Assembly (NCBI GenBank): GCA_963843315.1 | Contig: CAWJJU010000003.1 | Span: 186,001-250,000, forward strand | Direction of reading: 5' to 3' | DNA length: 64,000 nt | DNA from: JAWVFM01 sp963843315 | Lineage (GTDB): Bacteria > Actinomycetota > Thermoleophilia > Solirubrobacterales > 70-9 | In this document: piece after piece, positions 51,213-60,054 of the stretch | Layout of the letters: every line of letters starts with the position of its first letter | Position numbering within the stretch: the stretch's first letter is position 1 | Notes under the pieces: model-generated | Database searches by the model: none | The model's input: only the letters and a program-made list of their open reading frames with translations | Told to the model about the DNA's origin: nothing | Position numbers and translations under genes: made by a program

Positions 51213-51244
51213 CCGCTGATCCGGTCGGGGGGCCGGGTCAGCGG
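51213..51244. terminator. Convergent terminator-like hairpin
   Basis: CCGCTGA (51213-51219) pairs with TCAGCGG (51238-51244), with an inner CCGG/CCGG. The stop codon of the next, convergent gene lies inside the right arm. It could end transcripts from both sides. Confidence 0.5.
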
Positions 51245-51774
51245 AACTTGAAGCTCAGCCCCGAGCGTCGCTGGAAGATCTTCACCAGGAACCGGGCGGT
51301 CGCTCCGAAGACGACCACCGCGATCAGCATCGCGACGATCAGGGGCAGCGACGGGACCAGCAGCGACAGCCCGATGAGGGTCGCGATGGCCGTCGCGCCG
51401 GCTAGCAGGGCCGTGTGCGACCGATAGCCGGTCAGGTGCTCGCGAATCGACAGCTCGAGCCCGCCGAGCGTTCCCAGCGCGAAACCGGCGCCGATCATCA
51501 CCACGCCGCGATGGCCGCGAATGGCGAACCCGGCGACGATGAGGATGATCCCCGCGAGGATGAGCAGCTCGACCAGGGGGAATGGCGCCCACGGCGGCTC
51601 GGGGCGCCTGTCGGGGTCACCCTCGCGCCTGCGCGCCGCCCGGCGCGCAGCCGCGCGATCCGGCGCGGTGCTTCGCGAGGTCGGCTGCTCAGATTGGGGG
51701 TCGGCGTGATCGGGCCGACGCTCCTGCGCCTGGGCGCGGCGGCGCTGGCGACGCTTTCGCGATCTCTGGGCCAA
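51238..51774 (-). CDS. Membrane protein with basic N-terminus
   Basis: 178 residues from TTG 51774. Residues 1-60 are very Arg/Gln/Pro-rich (RSRKRRQRRRAQAQERR), probably cytoplasmic and nucleic-acid- or lipid-associated. Four hydrophobic helices follow: FPLVELLILAGIILIVAGFAI, VVMIGAGFALGTLGGLELSI, LLAGATAIATLIGLSLLVPSLP, LIVAMLIAVVVFGATARFLV. No family recognised. The gene follows the next one on the same strand with a 3-nt gap. Confidence 0.65.
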   Translation of the reverse strand: MAQRSRKRRQRRRAQAQERRPDHADPQSEQPTSRSTAPDRAAARRAARRREGDPDRRPEPPWAPFPLVELLILAGIILIVAGFAIRGHRGVVMIGAGFALGTLGGLELSIREHLTGYRSHTALLAGATAIATLIGLSLLVPSLPLIVAMLIAVVVFGATARFLVKIFQRRSGLSFKFR

Positions 51775-51777
51775 TCG

Positions 51778-52320
51778 TTAGCTCGGGTTGCCGTGGGCGG
51801 GAGCGGCCGCTTGACCGCGCCCCCAGGCTAACGGACAGCCGGAGGAGACCTTCACCCTCCACCAGCCCATGAGCATCCCAACGACACCCAGGCGCGGCTG
51901 GGAGGTCCAGGTGCGGCAACTCGGCTCGCCGATCTCGCGTGCGGTGATCCTGACTCCGCGGAACTTCTCGGGGGCGGCGATCATCGCCTCGAGAACCCTG
52001 CGGTTTGCCTCCTCGATGCGGCCGCGGCGAGCCACCTCCGCTTCGGCGTCGCGCAGCCGCGCGGCGAGGGCGTCACGAACCTCCTCCAGCTCGGCGACGT
52101 CCAGCACGCGCGGGCCGTAGTAGGCCGCCGGCACGCTGAAGTCGATCCCCTGCCTTGGGAAGGCCGCCGCGAAGAGCTCGGCCAGACGTCGTTCCAGGAG
52201 CGCTATCTGCCGGCGAAGCTGGCCGCGAAGGCGGCGCTCGGCGGCGCGGTCGGTTTCGAGGCTCGGGAGATCATCGACGTGCCGTGGCGCCGTGCGCAAC
52301 TCGAGCAATTCGTCGGGCAA
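51778..52320 (-). CDS. Conserved-looking hypothetical protein with coiled coil and C-terminal Cys/Trp motif
   Basis: 180 residues if TTG 52320, preceded by AAGGGAG, is used; the frame extends to TTG 52383, but that start would contain a TACAAT -10 (complement of 52359-52364). Residues about 25-60 and 85-125 are charged helices (RRLRGQLRRQIALLERRLAELF; VAELEEVRDALAARLRDAEAEVARRGR). The C-terminus CRTWTSQPRLGVVGMLMGWWRVKVSSGCPLA holds paired cysteines and a GWW. I recall this motif from actinobacterial hypothetical proteins but know no function. Confidence 0.65.
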   Translation of the reverse strand: MPDELLELRTAPRHVDDLPSLETDRAAERRLRGQLRRQIALLERRLAELFAAAFPRQGIDFSVPAAYYGPRVLDVAELEEVRDALAARLRDAEAEVARRGRIEEANRRVLEAMIAAPEKFRGVRITAREIGEPSCRTWTSQPRLGVVGMLMGWWRVKVSSGCPLAWGRGQAAAPAHGNPS

Positions 52321-52358
52321 CTCGTCTCCCTTCGCCTGTCCGGGGCCGGACTCACGCG

Positions 52359-52389
52359 ATTGTACCCCCAAGGGGCCAGGCAATAGAGT
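52359..52389. promoter_or_regulatory. Divergent -10 elements for hypothetical protein and GMC oxidoreductase
   Basis: Minus-strand TACAAT (52359-52364), 5 of 6 matches to consensus, lies about 38 nt before the preferred start at 52320. Plus-strand TAGAGT (52384-52389) ends 7 nt before GTG 52397, giving a leaderless mRNA for the oxidoreductase. Confidence 0.5.
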
Positions 52390-52396
52390 CGATTGC

Positions 52397-53980
52397 GTGA
52401 GCAGCCGCCACGACTACGTGATCGTCGGCGCAGGCTCGGCGGGATGCGCGCTCGCCGGCCGCCTGAGCGAGGGCGGAAGGGCGAGCGTTCTGCTGCTGGA
52501 GGCGGGCGGGCGCGATCGCTCTCCGAACATCAAGATCCCCGCGGCCTTCTCCAAGCAGTTCCGCACCAAGCTCGACTGGGACTACGCAACCGGGCCGGAG
52601 CCCCACCTCGCCGGCCGCACCCTCTACGTGCCGCGTGGAAAGACCCTGGGCGGCTCCAGCTCGATGAACGCGATGATGTACGTGCGCGGCCGCCCGCTCG
52701 ACTACGACGGCTGGCGCAAGGCGGGTTGCGAGGGCTGGGGCTACGAGGACGTCCTCCCCCTGTTCCGCCGCGGCGAGGACAACTCCCGCGGCGCCTCGGA
52801 CGTGCACGGCGCCGGTGGTCCGCTCGCCGTCTGCGACCCGCGCTCGCCCCGGCCCCTCACCCGGCGCTTCCTCGAGGCCGCCCAGGCCGCGGGCATCCCT
52901 TTCAACCCCGACGTCAACGCTCCCGAGCAGGACGGCGTATCGATGACCCAGGTGACGGTTCGCGACGGTCGCCGCTGCAGCGCGGCCGACGCATACCTGC
53001 GCCCGGCGCGCGGGCGCGACAACCTCGAGGTGCGGACCGGCGCGCACGTCCTCGGTGTCGAGATCGATGGCGGCCGGGCGCGTGGGGTGCGCTGGCGCGA
53101 TCGCCGCGGGCGCGAGCAGCTCGCCGAGGCGGGAGCAGAGGTGGTGCTCGCGGCCGGGGCGATCGGCAGCCCTCAGATCCTGATGCTGTCCGGCATCGGC
53201 CCGGCCGGCCACCTGCGGGAGATCGGCATCGAGCCGGTGGTGGACAGCTCCGACGTCGGCGCCAACCTCCAGGACCACCCGTTCTTTCTCACCTGCTTCG
53301 AGTCCACCGAGCCCGAGAGCCTCGCCGACGCGGAGAAGCCCCGGGCGCTCGCCGAGTACCTGCTGCGCCGCAGCGGCCCGCTGACCTCGAACGTGGGCGA
53401 GGCGATGGCCTTCATCCGCACCCGGCCCGGCCTGCCGGCCGCCGACGTGCAGCTGCTGTTCGGCCCCGCCTACTACCACGACCACGGCTTCGACACGTAC
53501 GACGGCCACGCGTTCTCGCTCGCCGCGGCGCTCGTCGCGCCCCGCAGCCGCGGCGAGCTGCGGCTGCGCTCGGGCTCAGCCGCCGACAAGCCGGTCCTGG
53601 TCGGCAACCACCTGGCCGAGCCCGACGACGTCGCCTCGCTCATCGCCGGCTACCGCAAGCTTTCGGAGATCGCCCGCTCCGAGCCCCTCTCGTCGGTGCG
53701 CGGCCGGCCGCTGGTACCCGCCCGCGAGCTCGAGACCGGCGAGGAGATCGAAGCGTTCATCCGCGAGGAGACCGAGCTCCTCTATCACCCGGTGGGCACC
53801 TGCCGGATGGGCGCGGACGGCGAGTCGGTGGTCGACCCGCAGCTTCGGGTCCGCGGCGTCGAACGTCTGCGGGTGGCCGACGCCTCGATCATGCCGACGA
53901 TCACGGGCGGGAACACCAACGCGCCCACGATCATGATCGGCGAGAAGGCCGCGGACCTCATCCGCGACGCGGCGTCTTGA
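52397..53980 (+). CDS. GMC-family FAD oxidoreductase (choline dehydrogenase-like)
   Basis: 527 residues from GTG 52397. FAD motif YVIVGAGSAGCALAGRLSE (GAGSAG at 11-16), the GMC signatures PRGKTLGGSSSMNAMMYVRG and GAIGSPQILMLSGIGP, and the C-terminal block YHPVGTCRMG...VRGVERLRVADASIMPTITGGNTNAPTIMIGEKAADLI. The active-site His is in YHPVGTC and an Asn in GGNTNAP. The substrate is an alcohol, possibly choline; choline uptake (11.8 kb) would fit but is not adjacent. Confidence 0.92.
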   Translation: MSSRHDYVIVGAGSAGCALAGRLSEGGRASVLLLEAGGRDRSPNIKIPAAFSKQFRTKLDWDYATGPEPHLAGRTLYVPRGKTLGGSSSMNAMMYVRGRPLDYDGWRKAGCEGWGYEDVLPLFRRGEDNSRGASDVHGAGGPLAVCDPRSPRPLTRRFLEAAQAAGIPFNPDVNAPEQDGVSMTQVTVRDGRRCSAADAYLRPARGRDNLEVRTGAHVLGVEIDGGRARGVRWRDRRGREQLAEAGAEVVLAAGAIGSPQILMLSGIGPAGHLREIGIEPVVDSSDVGANLQDHPFFLTCFESTEPESLADAEKPRALAEYLLRRSGPLTSNVGEAMAFIRTRPGLPAADVQLLFGPAYYHDHGFDTYDGHAFSLAAALVAPRSRGELRLRSGSAADKPVLVGNHLAEPDDVASLIAGYRKLSEIARSEPLSSVRGRPLVPARELETGEEIEAFIREETELLYHPVGTCRMGADGESVVDPQLRVRGVERLRVADASIMPTITGGNTNAPTIMIGEKAADLIRDAAS

Positions 53981-53985
53981 GGGGG

Positions 53986-54028
53986 CTTTCCTAACTTTGG
54001 CCCCTTATAGGGGCTAAATCCAGGAAGG
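53986..54028 (+). terminator. Nested hairpin after the GMC oxidoreductase gene
   Basis: Outer arms CTTTCCT/AGGAAGG (one G-T pair), a 3x3 internal loop (AAC/TCC), inner arms TTTGGCCCC/GGGGCTAAA (one G-T pair) and a 5-nt loop TTATA. It starts 6 nt after the stop codon. The remaining 110 nt to the next gene, which is convergent, hold the small hairpin GGCTCCGCAGAGCC near 54081. Confidence 0.55.
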
Positions 54029-54134
54029 CGCCGAGAAAACAGTTCCGCGAAACCGCATCCGCCCTCCCTCATCAGCCTGGGAACGGCTCCGCAGAGCCGC
54101 CGCGCACCTCGGACGGACGTGCGGCAGCGCCCGT

Positions 54135-54803
54135 CTAGCTGCGCAGCACCCCGGCGGCCAGCCAGATCGCTTCCTCGATGGCGATGTCGGGCACCCCGCT
54201 GACCTGTACGGCGAGCAGGGCGACTCTTCTCGTCTTCTTCGTCACGGCGTGGTCGGCCGAGTCCGCGCCGAAGAGGAGGCCGAGCGGTCGCGCCTCGTCG
54301 GCCAGCAGGAGGGTCCCGTCGACCATCCCAGCGGTTCGTCCCGGGATGCGCTCACCCGGAGCCGAGGGCCTGATCCCCGGCCGGCCCTGGATGCGATCCG
54401 CGTCCAGCGCGCGCAGCGCCACGCCCGACTCGGCGATCGCGATCGTGAGCGCATCGGTGACGAGGTCCTTGGTCTCGAAGCCGCCGTGCTTCATCCGGTC
54501 GAGGGCAACCTGCTCGACGGGCGTGCGGTCGGCGTCGGGATCCAGGCCGACGTGACGGTAGAACACGCGGTAGGCCCAGGGAATCGGCTGGTGGCGCAGG
54601 TTCACGACCTGCCCGCCGGAGAACCGGTTGGCCAGCGCCGCCATACGTGCCTTGACCTCGCGCGGCGAGGGTCGCCGGCCGGCCTCGATGGTTGCCCAGC
54701 GAACCGCGAGGCCGGGGAACTCCCCGGCGAGCACCGGATCCACCCATCCCGCCTCGGGCACCACCTCGGACTCGCCGAGGCCCTCGATGCCGGCGCCGCT
54801 CAT
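54135..54803 (-). CDS. B3/B4 tRNA-synthetase-associated domain protein
   Basis: 222 residues from ATG 54803, which overlaps the redoxin stop (ATGA). The B3/4 domain is the editing-type domain of phenylalanyl-tRNA synthetase beta: AVRWATIEAGRRPSPREVKARMAALANRF, IPWAYRVFYRHVGLDPDADRTPVEQVALDRM, and the VALLAVQVSGVPDIAIEEAIWLAAGVL end. It stands without the synthetase body. Such free-standing proteins may hydrolyse misacylated tRNA or act on other small substrates; activity unproven. Confidence 0.8.
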   Translation of the reverse strand: MSGAGIEGLGESEVVPEAGWVDPVLAGEFPGLAVRWATIEAGRRPSPREVKARMAALANRFSGGQVVNLRHQPIPWAYRVFYRHVGLDPDADRTPVEQVALDRMKHGGFETKDLVTDALTIAIAESGVALRALDADRIQGRPGIRPSAPGERIPGRTAGMVDGTLLLADEARPLGLLFGADSADHAVTKKTRRVALLAVQVSGVPDIAIEEAIWLAAGVLRS

Positions 54804-55513
54804 CGCGAGCCGGTCGCGCGCGAGCGCGTGCGCGACAACAGCGTGCGGACGTCGCCCGTGAGCCTTGGGACCGTCAGGCGGTCGGTGGTCGACCGCGCGA
54901 AGGCGAAGACCCCACCGGGGTAGGCGAAGGCCACCGTGGGACAGCCGCCCACCTGGTAGAGGTCGGAGACGGCCCCGTCGCGATCCCAGCCCACCGGAAC
55001 GGTCCAGCCATGGTCGGCGATGGCCCGGCGGATCGAGTCGCGGGCGTCGCGGACGTCGATCGAGAGGAACCCCACGCGGCCACGGTAACGGCTCGCCACC
55101 TTGTCGAAGGCATCCTGCGCGGGCAGGCAGTCCGCCCCCTTCATGAACCAGAACGAGATCGCCAGCGGCTTGTCGAAGTAGTCGCACACCCGCAGCGCGC
55201 CCTTGATCCGGATGTGGCAGGCCGGCGGCCGGCGGTCGCCGGCCGGGCATGGGATCGTCGCGGTCGAGCAGTCGTCCTGGAAGACGTTGGCGTCGCCGAC
55301 AAGCGAGGAGCGGATGTCCGGCACGGCGAACTCCGGCAACGCCCGGTTTGCAACGTCGGCGTCCACGCCCAGCAACCCGCGCGAGGGATTGCTGAGCGTG
55401 TTGATCGTCGCGACGGCGATGAGCGCCGCGAACGCCAGGCCCACGAACAGGATGTAGCGGTTCGACGATCGGGCCGGCGGCGATGCGGGAGGCTTCGCGG
55501 GGGGATCGGCCAT
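54800..55513 (-). CDS. Membrane-anchored redoxin-like protein lacking the CxxC motif
   Basis: 237 residues from ATG 55513 (TGATG overlap with the RND gene). One N-terminal helix (YILFVGLAFAALIAVATI) anchors it. The thioredoxin fold follows: LPEFAVPDI, KPLAISFWFMKGADCLPAQDAF and a cis-proline loop GGCPTVAFAYPGG. At the usual CxxC position (residues 126-129) there is GADC, leaving one cysteine, so classic dithiol chemistry is not possible there; other cysteines (82, 89, 99, 110) are present. Its coupling to an RND exporter and B3/B4 protein is odd. Confidence 0.75.
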   Translation of the reverse strand: MADPPAKPPASPPARSSNRYILFVGLAFAALIAVATINTLSNPSRGLLGVDADVANRALPEFAVPDIRSSLVGDANVFQDDCSTATIPCPAGDRRPPACHIRIKGALRVCDYFDKPLAISFWFMKGADCLPAQDAFDKVASRYRGRVGFLSIDVRDARDSIRRAIADHGWTVPVGWDRDGAVSDLYQVGGCPTVAFAYPGGVFAFARSTTDRLTVPRLTGDVRTLLSRTRSRATGSR

Positions 55514-58182
55514 CAGCGGCGCGAGAGCCTCGCGACCAGCCCTCGCGGCCGGGCAGCCGCCCGCTTGCGGGGCGTCCGTCGCGAGATCGCCAGGAACGAT
55601 CCGAGGCCGTCCTCCACCGCCACGAGCGTCGCCGGCAGCACGATCATGACTCCGGCGAGAGCGACGACGAGGTCCAGCACCGTGACCAGTCCGAAGTCGC
55701 GGAGCATCCGCACGTTCGAGACGGCCAGCACCGCAAATCCTGCCGTCGCGGTCAGCGCCGAGGCCGCGACCGCCGCGCCGGTTCGCGAATAGCAGCGGCG
55801 CAGCGACTCGCCCAGCGAGTGACCTCCGGCGCGCTCCTCGTAGAAACGGGCGGTCAGGATTACGCTGAACTCGGTGGCGATGGCGATGACGAGCGCGCCC
55901 AGGGTCGCCGACATGGGGTTGAGCGGCAGCCCGACAGCCCACAGCCCCAGCGACGCCCACCCGGTCGCGAAGACGATCGGGACCAGCGGGATCAGGGCGC
56001 GCCGCATCGACCTGTAGATGGCGAGAAGCGCCAGGGCCACCACCAGCAAGCCCGCCAGGGTCAGCACGTAGCGGTTGGAATCAAGCTCCGAGTTTGCGTC
56101 GGCCGCGAGCACCGGCAGGCCCACGACGTTCGCGGTGACCCCGGGTGGCGGACCGTTGCCCGGCGCGTCGATCTGCGAGCGGATGTCGTCGATCAGCTTC
56201 TTTTGCTGGTCGAAGGGCATCTCCTTGATGCCGAACGCGATCACCGCCGTGTTGCCGGGAGCGCCGGTCTGAGGATTCACGTCGATCACGGCCTGCGAGA
56301 AGTAGGTGGGCAGCAGGCGCAGGATCTCGCGCACCTGAGCGCGCGACGGCGTGCCCTGGCTGCTGCCGAAGAGGTCGGGCAGGGCGATCGCCGGGCAGAT
56401 CTGGGTCCGCTCCTCGCGGCAGCTGGGGAACTCGCCGGTGAAGCCGTTTGCCTGGAGGACGCGGGTCTCGAAGTCCTTCATCCACGCGATCACGGTGGGG
56501 TCGGTCAGGTCAGGCGCATTCACGGTGACGTCCACCTCGCCCGAGACCCCCGTCGCCTTCTCGAGCTGATCCACGTCGTGGAGGGCCGGCAGGCTCGCCG
56601 GTGCCAGCTGACGAAGGTCGGAGATCACCCCGACCTGCGTGCCGGCGATCCAGCCCGCCACCGCCAGCACGAGCGCGACGGCGAGCACGCGCCTGGGGAC
56701 GGCGATCGCAATCGCAAGGGCCGAGCGGCCGATCTCGCCAAGGCGCGCGCGGACCCTCGTCATCGCCGGGCTCGCCGCCGGGCGCGGCAGGCGCAGACGC
56801 GACGGCGCGGCGCGCCGTCCCGTCAGAGAGAGGGAGGCCAGGCCCAGGGTCATCGCAAGGACGAACGCCACGGCCACGCCGAGGACGAGCAGCAGTCCGA
56901 AGCCGCGCACCATCGGGATGGGCGACAGCAGCAGCGCCAGGAATCCCGCGGCCGTGGCCAGCGCCGCGGCCCCGATCACGGGGCCACCGGAGGCCGCCGC
57001 CTCCACCGCCGCGCGCACCGGCGTGGCGCCGTCGTCGCGGCGCTCGGTGAAGCGCGCCTGGAACTGGATCGCGTAGTCGACCCCCAGCCCGATCAGCACC
57101 GGCATGACCGCGATCGACGCCATGGTCAGCGAGCCGCCGGTGAGCGAGAGAAGGCCGAAGGTCACCCCCGCCGCAGCGAGCGCGATGCCGAGCGGCAGCA
57201 GGCGCAGCGGCGGCTTGAACACAAGCGCGAGGGTGATCGCCATCACCGCCAGCGCGGCGGCGAGAAGGATGAAGATCTGGCTCGAGAGCTCGTTCGAGAG
57301 GCCGTCGATCACGGTCGGCACGCCGCTCACGACGTAGGTGCCGTTCTGGAGCTTGAACTCCGGGTCGGTGACCACCTGGCGGATGAGCGAGATCGCATCG
57401 CTGCGCTGGGACTCGCTGAGGTCCGACCGCAGCCGCACCGAGATCAGCGCCGAGTTCTTGCTGGGGAACAGGTAGGCGAAGCGCGCCTTCGGCACGTGCC
57501 CGGTGAGGCGGCTGTCGAACACCACTGAGCTGACGAACTGGGGGTCGGTGAGCTTGGGAAGGCTGGTGAGGCCGTAGCGCGTTGCGAGCGTCACCAGCCG
57601 ACCCTGGAACTGCTTGTAGACCGCCTGCGCGGCGATCAGCGCAGCCTGCTTCTGCCCGGTCTTGTCGTACCCCTGGCGCTTGGCGCGAGCCGCGGCCGCG
57701 GCCGCGGCCTGGCGAGCCTGGGCGGCCGCTGCCGCCTGCTGCTGGCCGTAGAGCTTGTTGGTCTGCTTGACGAACTGGTCGAGGAACGTCGCCGGCCCGT
57801 AGACGACGTGCGCGGGGCGGGTGCGGGCGAGCTCGGCGCATCCCGCGGGCGCCGGCTGGCCCTGGAGGACGGCGCCGTTCGGCGTCGAGCCCGACAGGCA
57901 GCCCTCGAGCGCGAGCAGCCGGCCGAGATCGGGCCCGAGGAGGATCTTGTCCAGGGGCCCCCTGATCAGCACCTCGACCGGGTCGTCGCCGAAGGTCTGC
58001 TTGAACTTCTGCGTCTGCTCGTAGGTGGGCGAGCCGCGGTCGACGAGCGTGTCGACGCCCGCGTTCGGCTGAAGCCGAAGCGCTGCGACCGCGCCGATCA
58101 GCGCGACCAGCACGGCGATGACGACCACCTGCGTGGGCCGCTCGACCGCCCTTCCCGCTAAGCGCGCAAACCGCTGACTCAC
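55513..58182 (-). CDS. RND/MMPL-family transporter (HpnN-like)
   Basis: 889 residues from GTG 58182, 6 nt after TACTCT (complement of 58189-58194). Two bundles of membrane helices separated by a large periplasmic domain; typical RND motifs are VLIGLGVDYAIQFQARFTERRDDG and ALVIAIATEFSVILTARFYEERAGG. An alanine/glutamine-rich helix insert (residues about 148-180, YGQQQAAAAAQARQAAAA) is unusual. HpnN transports hopanoids to the outer face; lipid export is likely here too. It lies downstream of the Mkl-type ATPase. Confidence 0.88.
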   Translation of the reverse strand: MSQRFARLAGRAVERPTQVVVIAVLVALIGAVAALRLQPNAGVDTLVDRGSPTYEQTQKFKQTFGDDPVEVLIRGPLDKILLGPDLGRLLALEGCLSGSTPNGAVLQGQPAPAGCAELARTRPAHVVYGPATFLDQFVKQTNKLYGQQQAAAAAQARQAAAAAAARAKRQGYDKTGQKQAALIAAQAVYKQFQGRLVTLATRYGLTSLPKLTDPQFVSSVVFDSRLTGHVPKARFAYLFPSKNSALISVRLRSDLSESQRSDAISLIRQVVTDPEFKLQNGTYVVSGVPTVIDGLSNELSSQIFILLAAALAVMAITLALVFKPPLRLLPLGIALAAAGVTFGLLSLTGGSLTMASIAVMPVLIGLGVDYAIQFQARFTERRDDGATPVRAAVEAAASGGPVIGAAALATAAGFLALLLSPIPMVRGFGLLLVLGVAVAFVLAMTLGLASLSLTGRRAAPSRLRLPRPAASPAMTRVRARLGEIGRSALAIAIAVPRRVLAVALVLAVAGWIAGTQVGVISDLRQLAPASLPALHDVDQLEKATGVSGEVDVTVNAPDLTDPTVIAWMKDFETRVLQANGFTGEFPSCREERTQICPAIALPDLFGSSQGTPSRAQVREILRLLPTYFSQAVIDVNPQTGAPGNTAVIAFGIKEMPFDQQKKLIDDIRSQIDAPGNGPPPGVTANVVGLPVLAADANSELDSNRYVLTLAGLLVVALALLAIYRSMRRALIPLVPIVFATGWASLGLWAVGLPLNPMSATLGALVIAIATEFSVILTARFYEERAGGHSLGESLRRCYSRTGAAVAASALTATAGFAVLAVSNVRMLRDFGLVTVLDLVVALAGVMIVLPATLVAVEDGLGSFLAISRRTPRKRAAARPRGLVARLSRR

Positions 58183-58256
58183 GTCAGGAGAGTATGCGGC
58201 CCCTCACGTGAAGGAGCCGTTAACCCGTTGAGCGAGCGAGGGGCGCCGATCGCCGC

Positions 58257-59234
58257 TCAGTCCATTGCGAGCGGGCCCGTGACCTCTGCGTTCAGGAACT
58301 GCGAGACGAACTCGTTGTCGGAGTTGAAGAGCTCCTCCGACGGTCCGGACTCGACGATGCGGCCCTTCCACAGCACCGCGATGAAGTCGGCGATGCGCCG
58401 CGCGGTGCCGAGGTCGTGGCTGATGACCATGTAGCAGCCCTTGTTCTCCTCGTGGATCTCGCGGATCAGCTCACACAGCAGCGCGGTGCGAACCGGGTCG
58501 AGGCCGGAGTCGGGCTCGTCGAAGAACACGATCGCCGGGTCGAGCACCAGCGCCCGGGCGAACCCCGCCCGCTTGCGCATGCCGCCCGAGAGCTCGTTCG
58601 GCATCTTCTCCGTCGCCTCGGCAAGCCCGACCTCGTTGAGGCGGCGGTTGACGATCTCGCCGATCTCCTCCTCCGACTTGTCGGTGTGCTGGCGCAGGGG
58701 GAAGGCGGTGTTGTCGTAGATGTTCATCGAGCCGAACAGGGCGCCGTCCTGGAAGAGCAGGCCGAACTTCTTGCGCATCTCGAAGAGCTCGTCGTCGGAC
58801 ATGTTCGGGACCGACTCGCCGTGCACCAGGATGTCGCCGGCGTCGGGATAGAGAAGGCCGACGATCAGCTTGATGAGCACGCTCTTGCCCGTGCCCGACG
58901 GGCCGAGGACCATCGAGATCTGGTCATCGGGGATCCCGAGGTTGAGGCCGTTTTGGATGCGCGTCTTGCCGAACTGCTTGACGACGTCGATCACCTCGAT
59001 CGCGTCCTCGCCGCCGTGGTCGCGCTTGGTTCCCGTGTGCCACTTGTACGGATCGGTCTCCGAGCGCTCGACGCCCGGGATCGTGTAGTCGCGGTTCAGC
59101 TGGCCGAGCTCGGGGGCGGGCTCGACGTAGTCGCTCGAGCCCGGCTCGTCGCCACGGGGCTCGTCGTCCGGAAGCGCCTCCACCTCCTCGGGGGCGGCGT
59201 CGATGTCTTCGTGCTTGTCGCGGTCTTCTGCCAT
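58257..59234 (-). CDS. ABC transporter ATPase, MlaF/Mkl type
   Basis: 325 residues from ATG 59234, with AGGAGG 13 nt upstream; GTG 59288 would add 18 residues and overlap the permease gene. An acidic N-terminus (residues 1-80, EDIDAAPEEVEALPDDEP) is followed by the ATPase: Walker A GPSGTGKS, MRKKFGLLFQDGALFGSMNIYDN, signature LSGGMRKRAGFARAL, Walker B AIVFFDEPDSGLDPVR, H-loop VISHDLG. This is the Mla/Mkl type that powers MCE lipid transport. It is the third gene after the two YrbE permeases. Confidence 0.9.
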   Translation of the reverse strand: MAEDRDKHEDIDAAPEEVEALPDDEPRGDEPGSSDYVEPAPELGQLNRDYTIPGVERSETDPYKWHTGTKRDHGGEDAIEVIDVVKQFGKTRIQNGLNLGIPDDQISMVLGPSGTGKSVLIKLIVGLLYPDAGDILVHGESVPNMSDDELFEMRKKFGLLFQDGALFGSMNIYDNTAFPLRQHTDKSEEEIGEIVNRRLNEVGLAEATEKMPNELSGGMRKRAGFARALVLDPAIVFFDEPDSGLDPVRTALLCELIREIHEENKGCYMVISHDLGTARRIADFIAVLWKGRIVESGPSEELFNSDNEFVSQFLNAEVTGPLAMD

Positions 59235-59256
59235 AGCTGTCGATGCCTCCTGAGGG

Positions 59257-60054
59257 TCAGCCGCCGATTGGCGCTCTGGGGTTGGCACCCCAGAAGACGA
59301 GGGTTCCGAGCATTCCGATGATGTGGACCAAGACGATGTTCAGGACCATGGACTTCGCGGTCGCGGTCCCCACCCCGACGGGGCCTCCCGAGGCGTTGTA
59401 GCCGTAGTAACAGCCGACGAGAACGATGGCGGTTGCCATCACCATCCCCTTCGTGAGGCTGAATATGAGGTCGGGTGGGTTCTGGAACATCCAGAAGATT
59501 AAGAAGTAGCCGCCTGAGCTCACCTCGGCAATCTGCTTGACCACCGCAAGCCAGCTGGCGAAGTAGCCGATCCCAACGCCGGCCAGATACATGAAGGGGA
59601 GCGTCATCCACGCCGCGAGCAGCCGCGTTGCGCAGAGGAAGATCATCGGGTTGACGCCCATGACCTCGAGGGCGTCGATCTCGTCGGAGATGCGCATCGC
59701 GCCGAGCTCGGCGACGATGCCGGTGCCCACCTTGGCGGCCATCATGTAGCCGAAGGCGTAGGGGATGACCTCGCGCAGGTCGCACCAGGCGGCGAACACG
59801 CCCGCGTAGGAGGGCGAGCCGACCGAGCGGTTGAAGTACGCGCCCTCGATCCCGCACTGCAGGCCGAGGATGAACACCAGGCCCCAGATGACGATCGCCG
59901 AGCCGGTGATGAGGATGCCGGCCTGGCGCAGCGCCTCCCCGAAGAAGGTGAAGACCCTCCCGGAGTAGACGAGGCCCATGACGCGCCCGCAGAAGCGCGC
60001 GATCTCGCCGAGCGACGAGAGCCAGGCCCTGGGGACGGAGAGAACGCCAGGCAT
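59257..60054 (-). CDS. MlaE/YrbE-family ABC permease (second)
   Basis: 265 residues from ATG 60054. Five or six helices with the hallmark GTGIVAELGAMRISDEIDALEVMGVNPMIFL and a terminal VGCYYGYNASGGPVGVGTATAKSMV. YrbE4B-like. It is 22 nt upstream of the ATPase. Its ATG overlaps the stop of a small candidate frame (TGATG). Confidence 0.9.
   Translation of the reverse strand: MPGVLSVPRAWLSSLGEIARFCGRVMGLVYSGRVFTFFGEALRQAGILITGSAIVIWGLVFILGLQCGIEGAYFNRSVGSPSYAGVFAAWCDLREVIPYAFGYMMAAKVGTGIVAELGAMRISDEIDALEVMGVNPMIFLCATRLLAAWMTLPFMYLAGVGIGYFASWLAVVKQIAEVSSGGYFLIFWMFQNPPDLIFSLTKGMVMATAIVLVGCYYGYNASGGPVGVGTATAKSMVLNIVLVHIIGMLGTLVFWGANPRAPIGG

Noticed and set aside
55483..57528. 681-codon frame on the plus strand
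   Set aside because: Antisense to the RND transporter; no domain or membrane pattern of its own.
58204..58211. TCACGTGA palindrome after the ABC ATPase gene
   Set aside because: An 8-bp palindrome is expected by chance at this length and composition, and it has no partner site.
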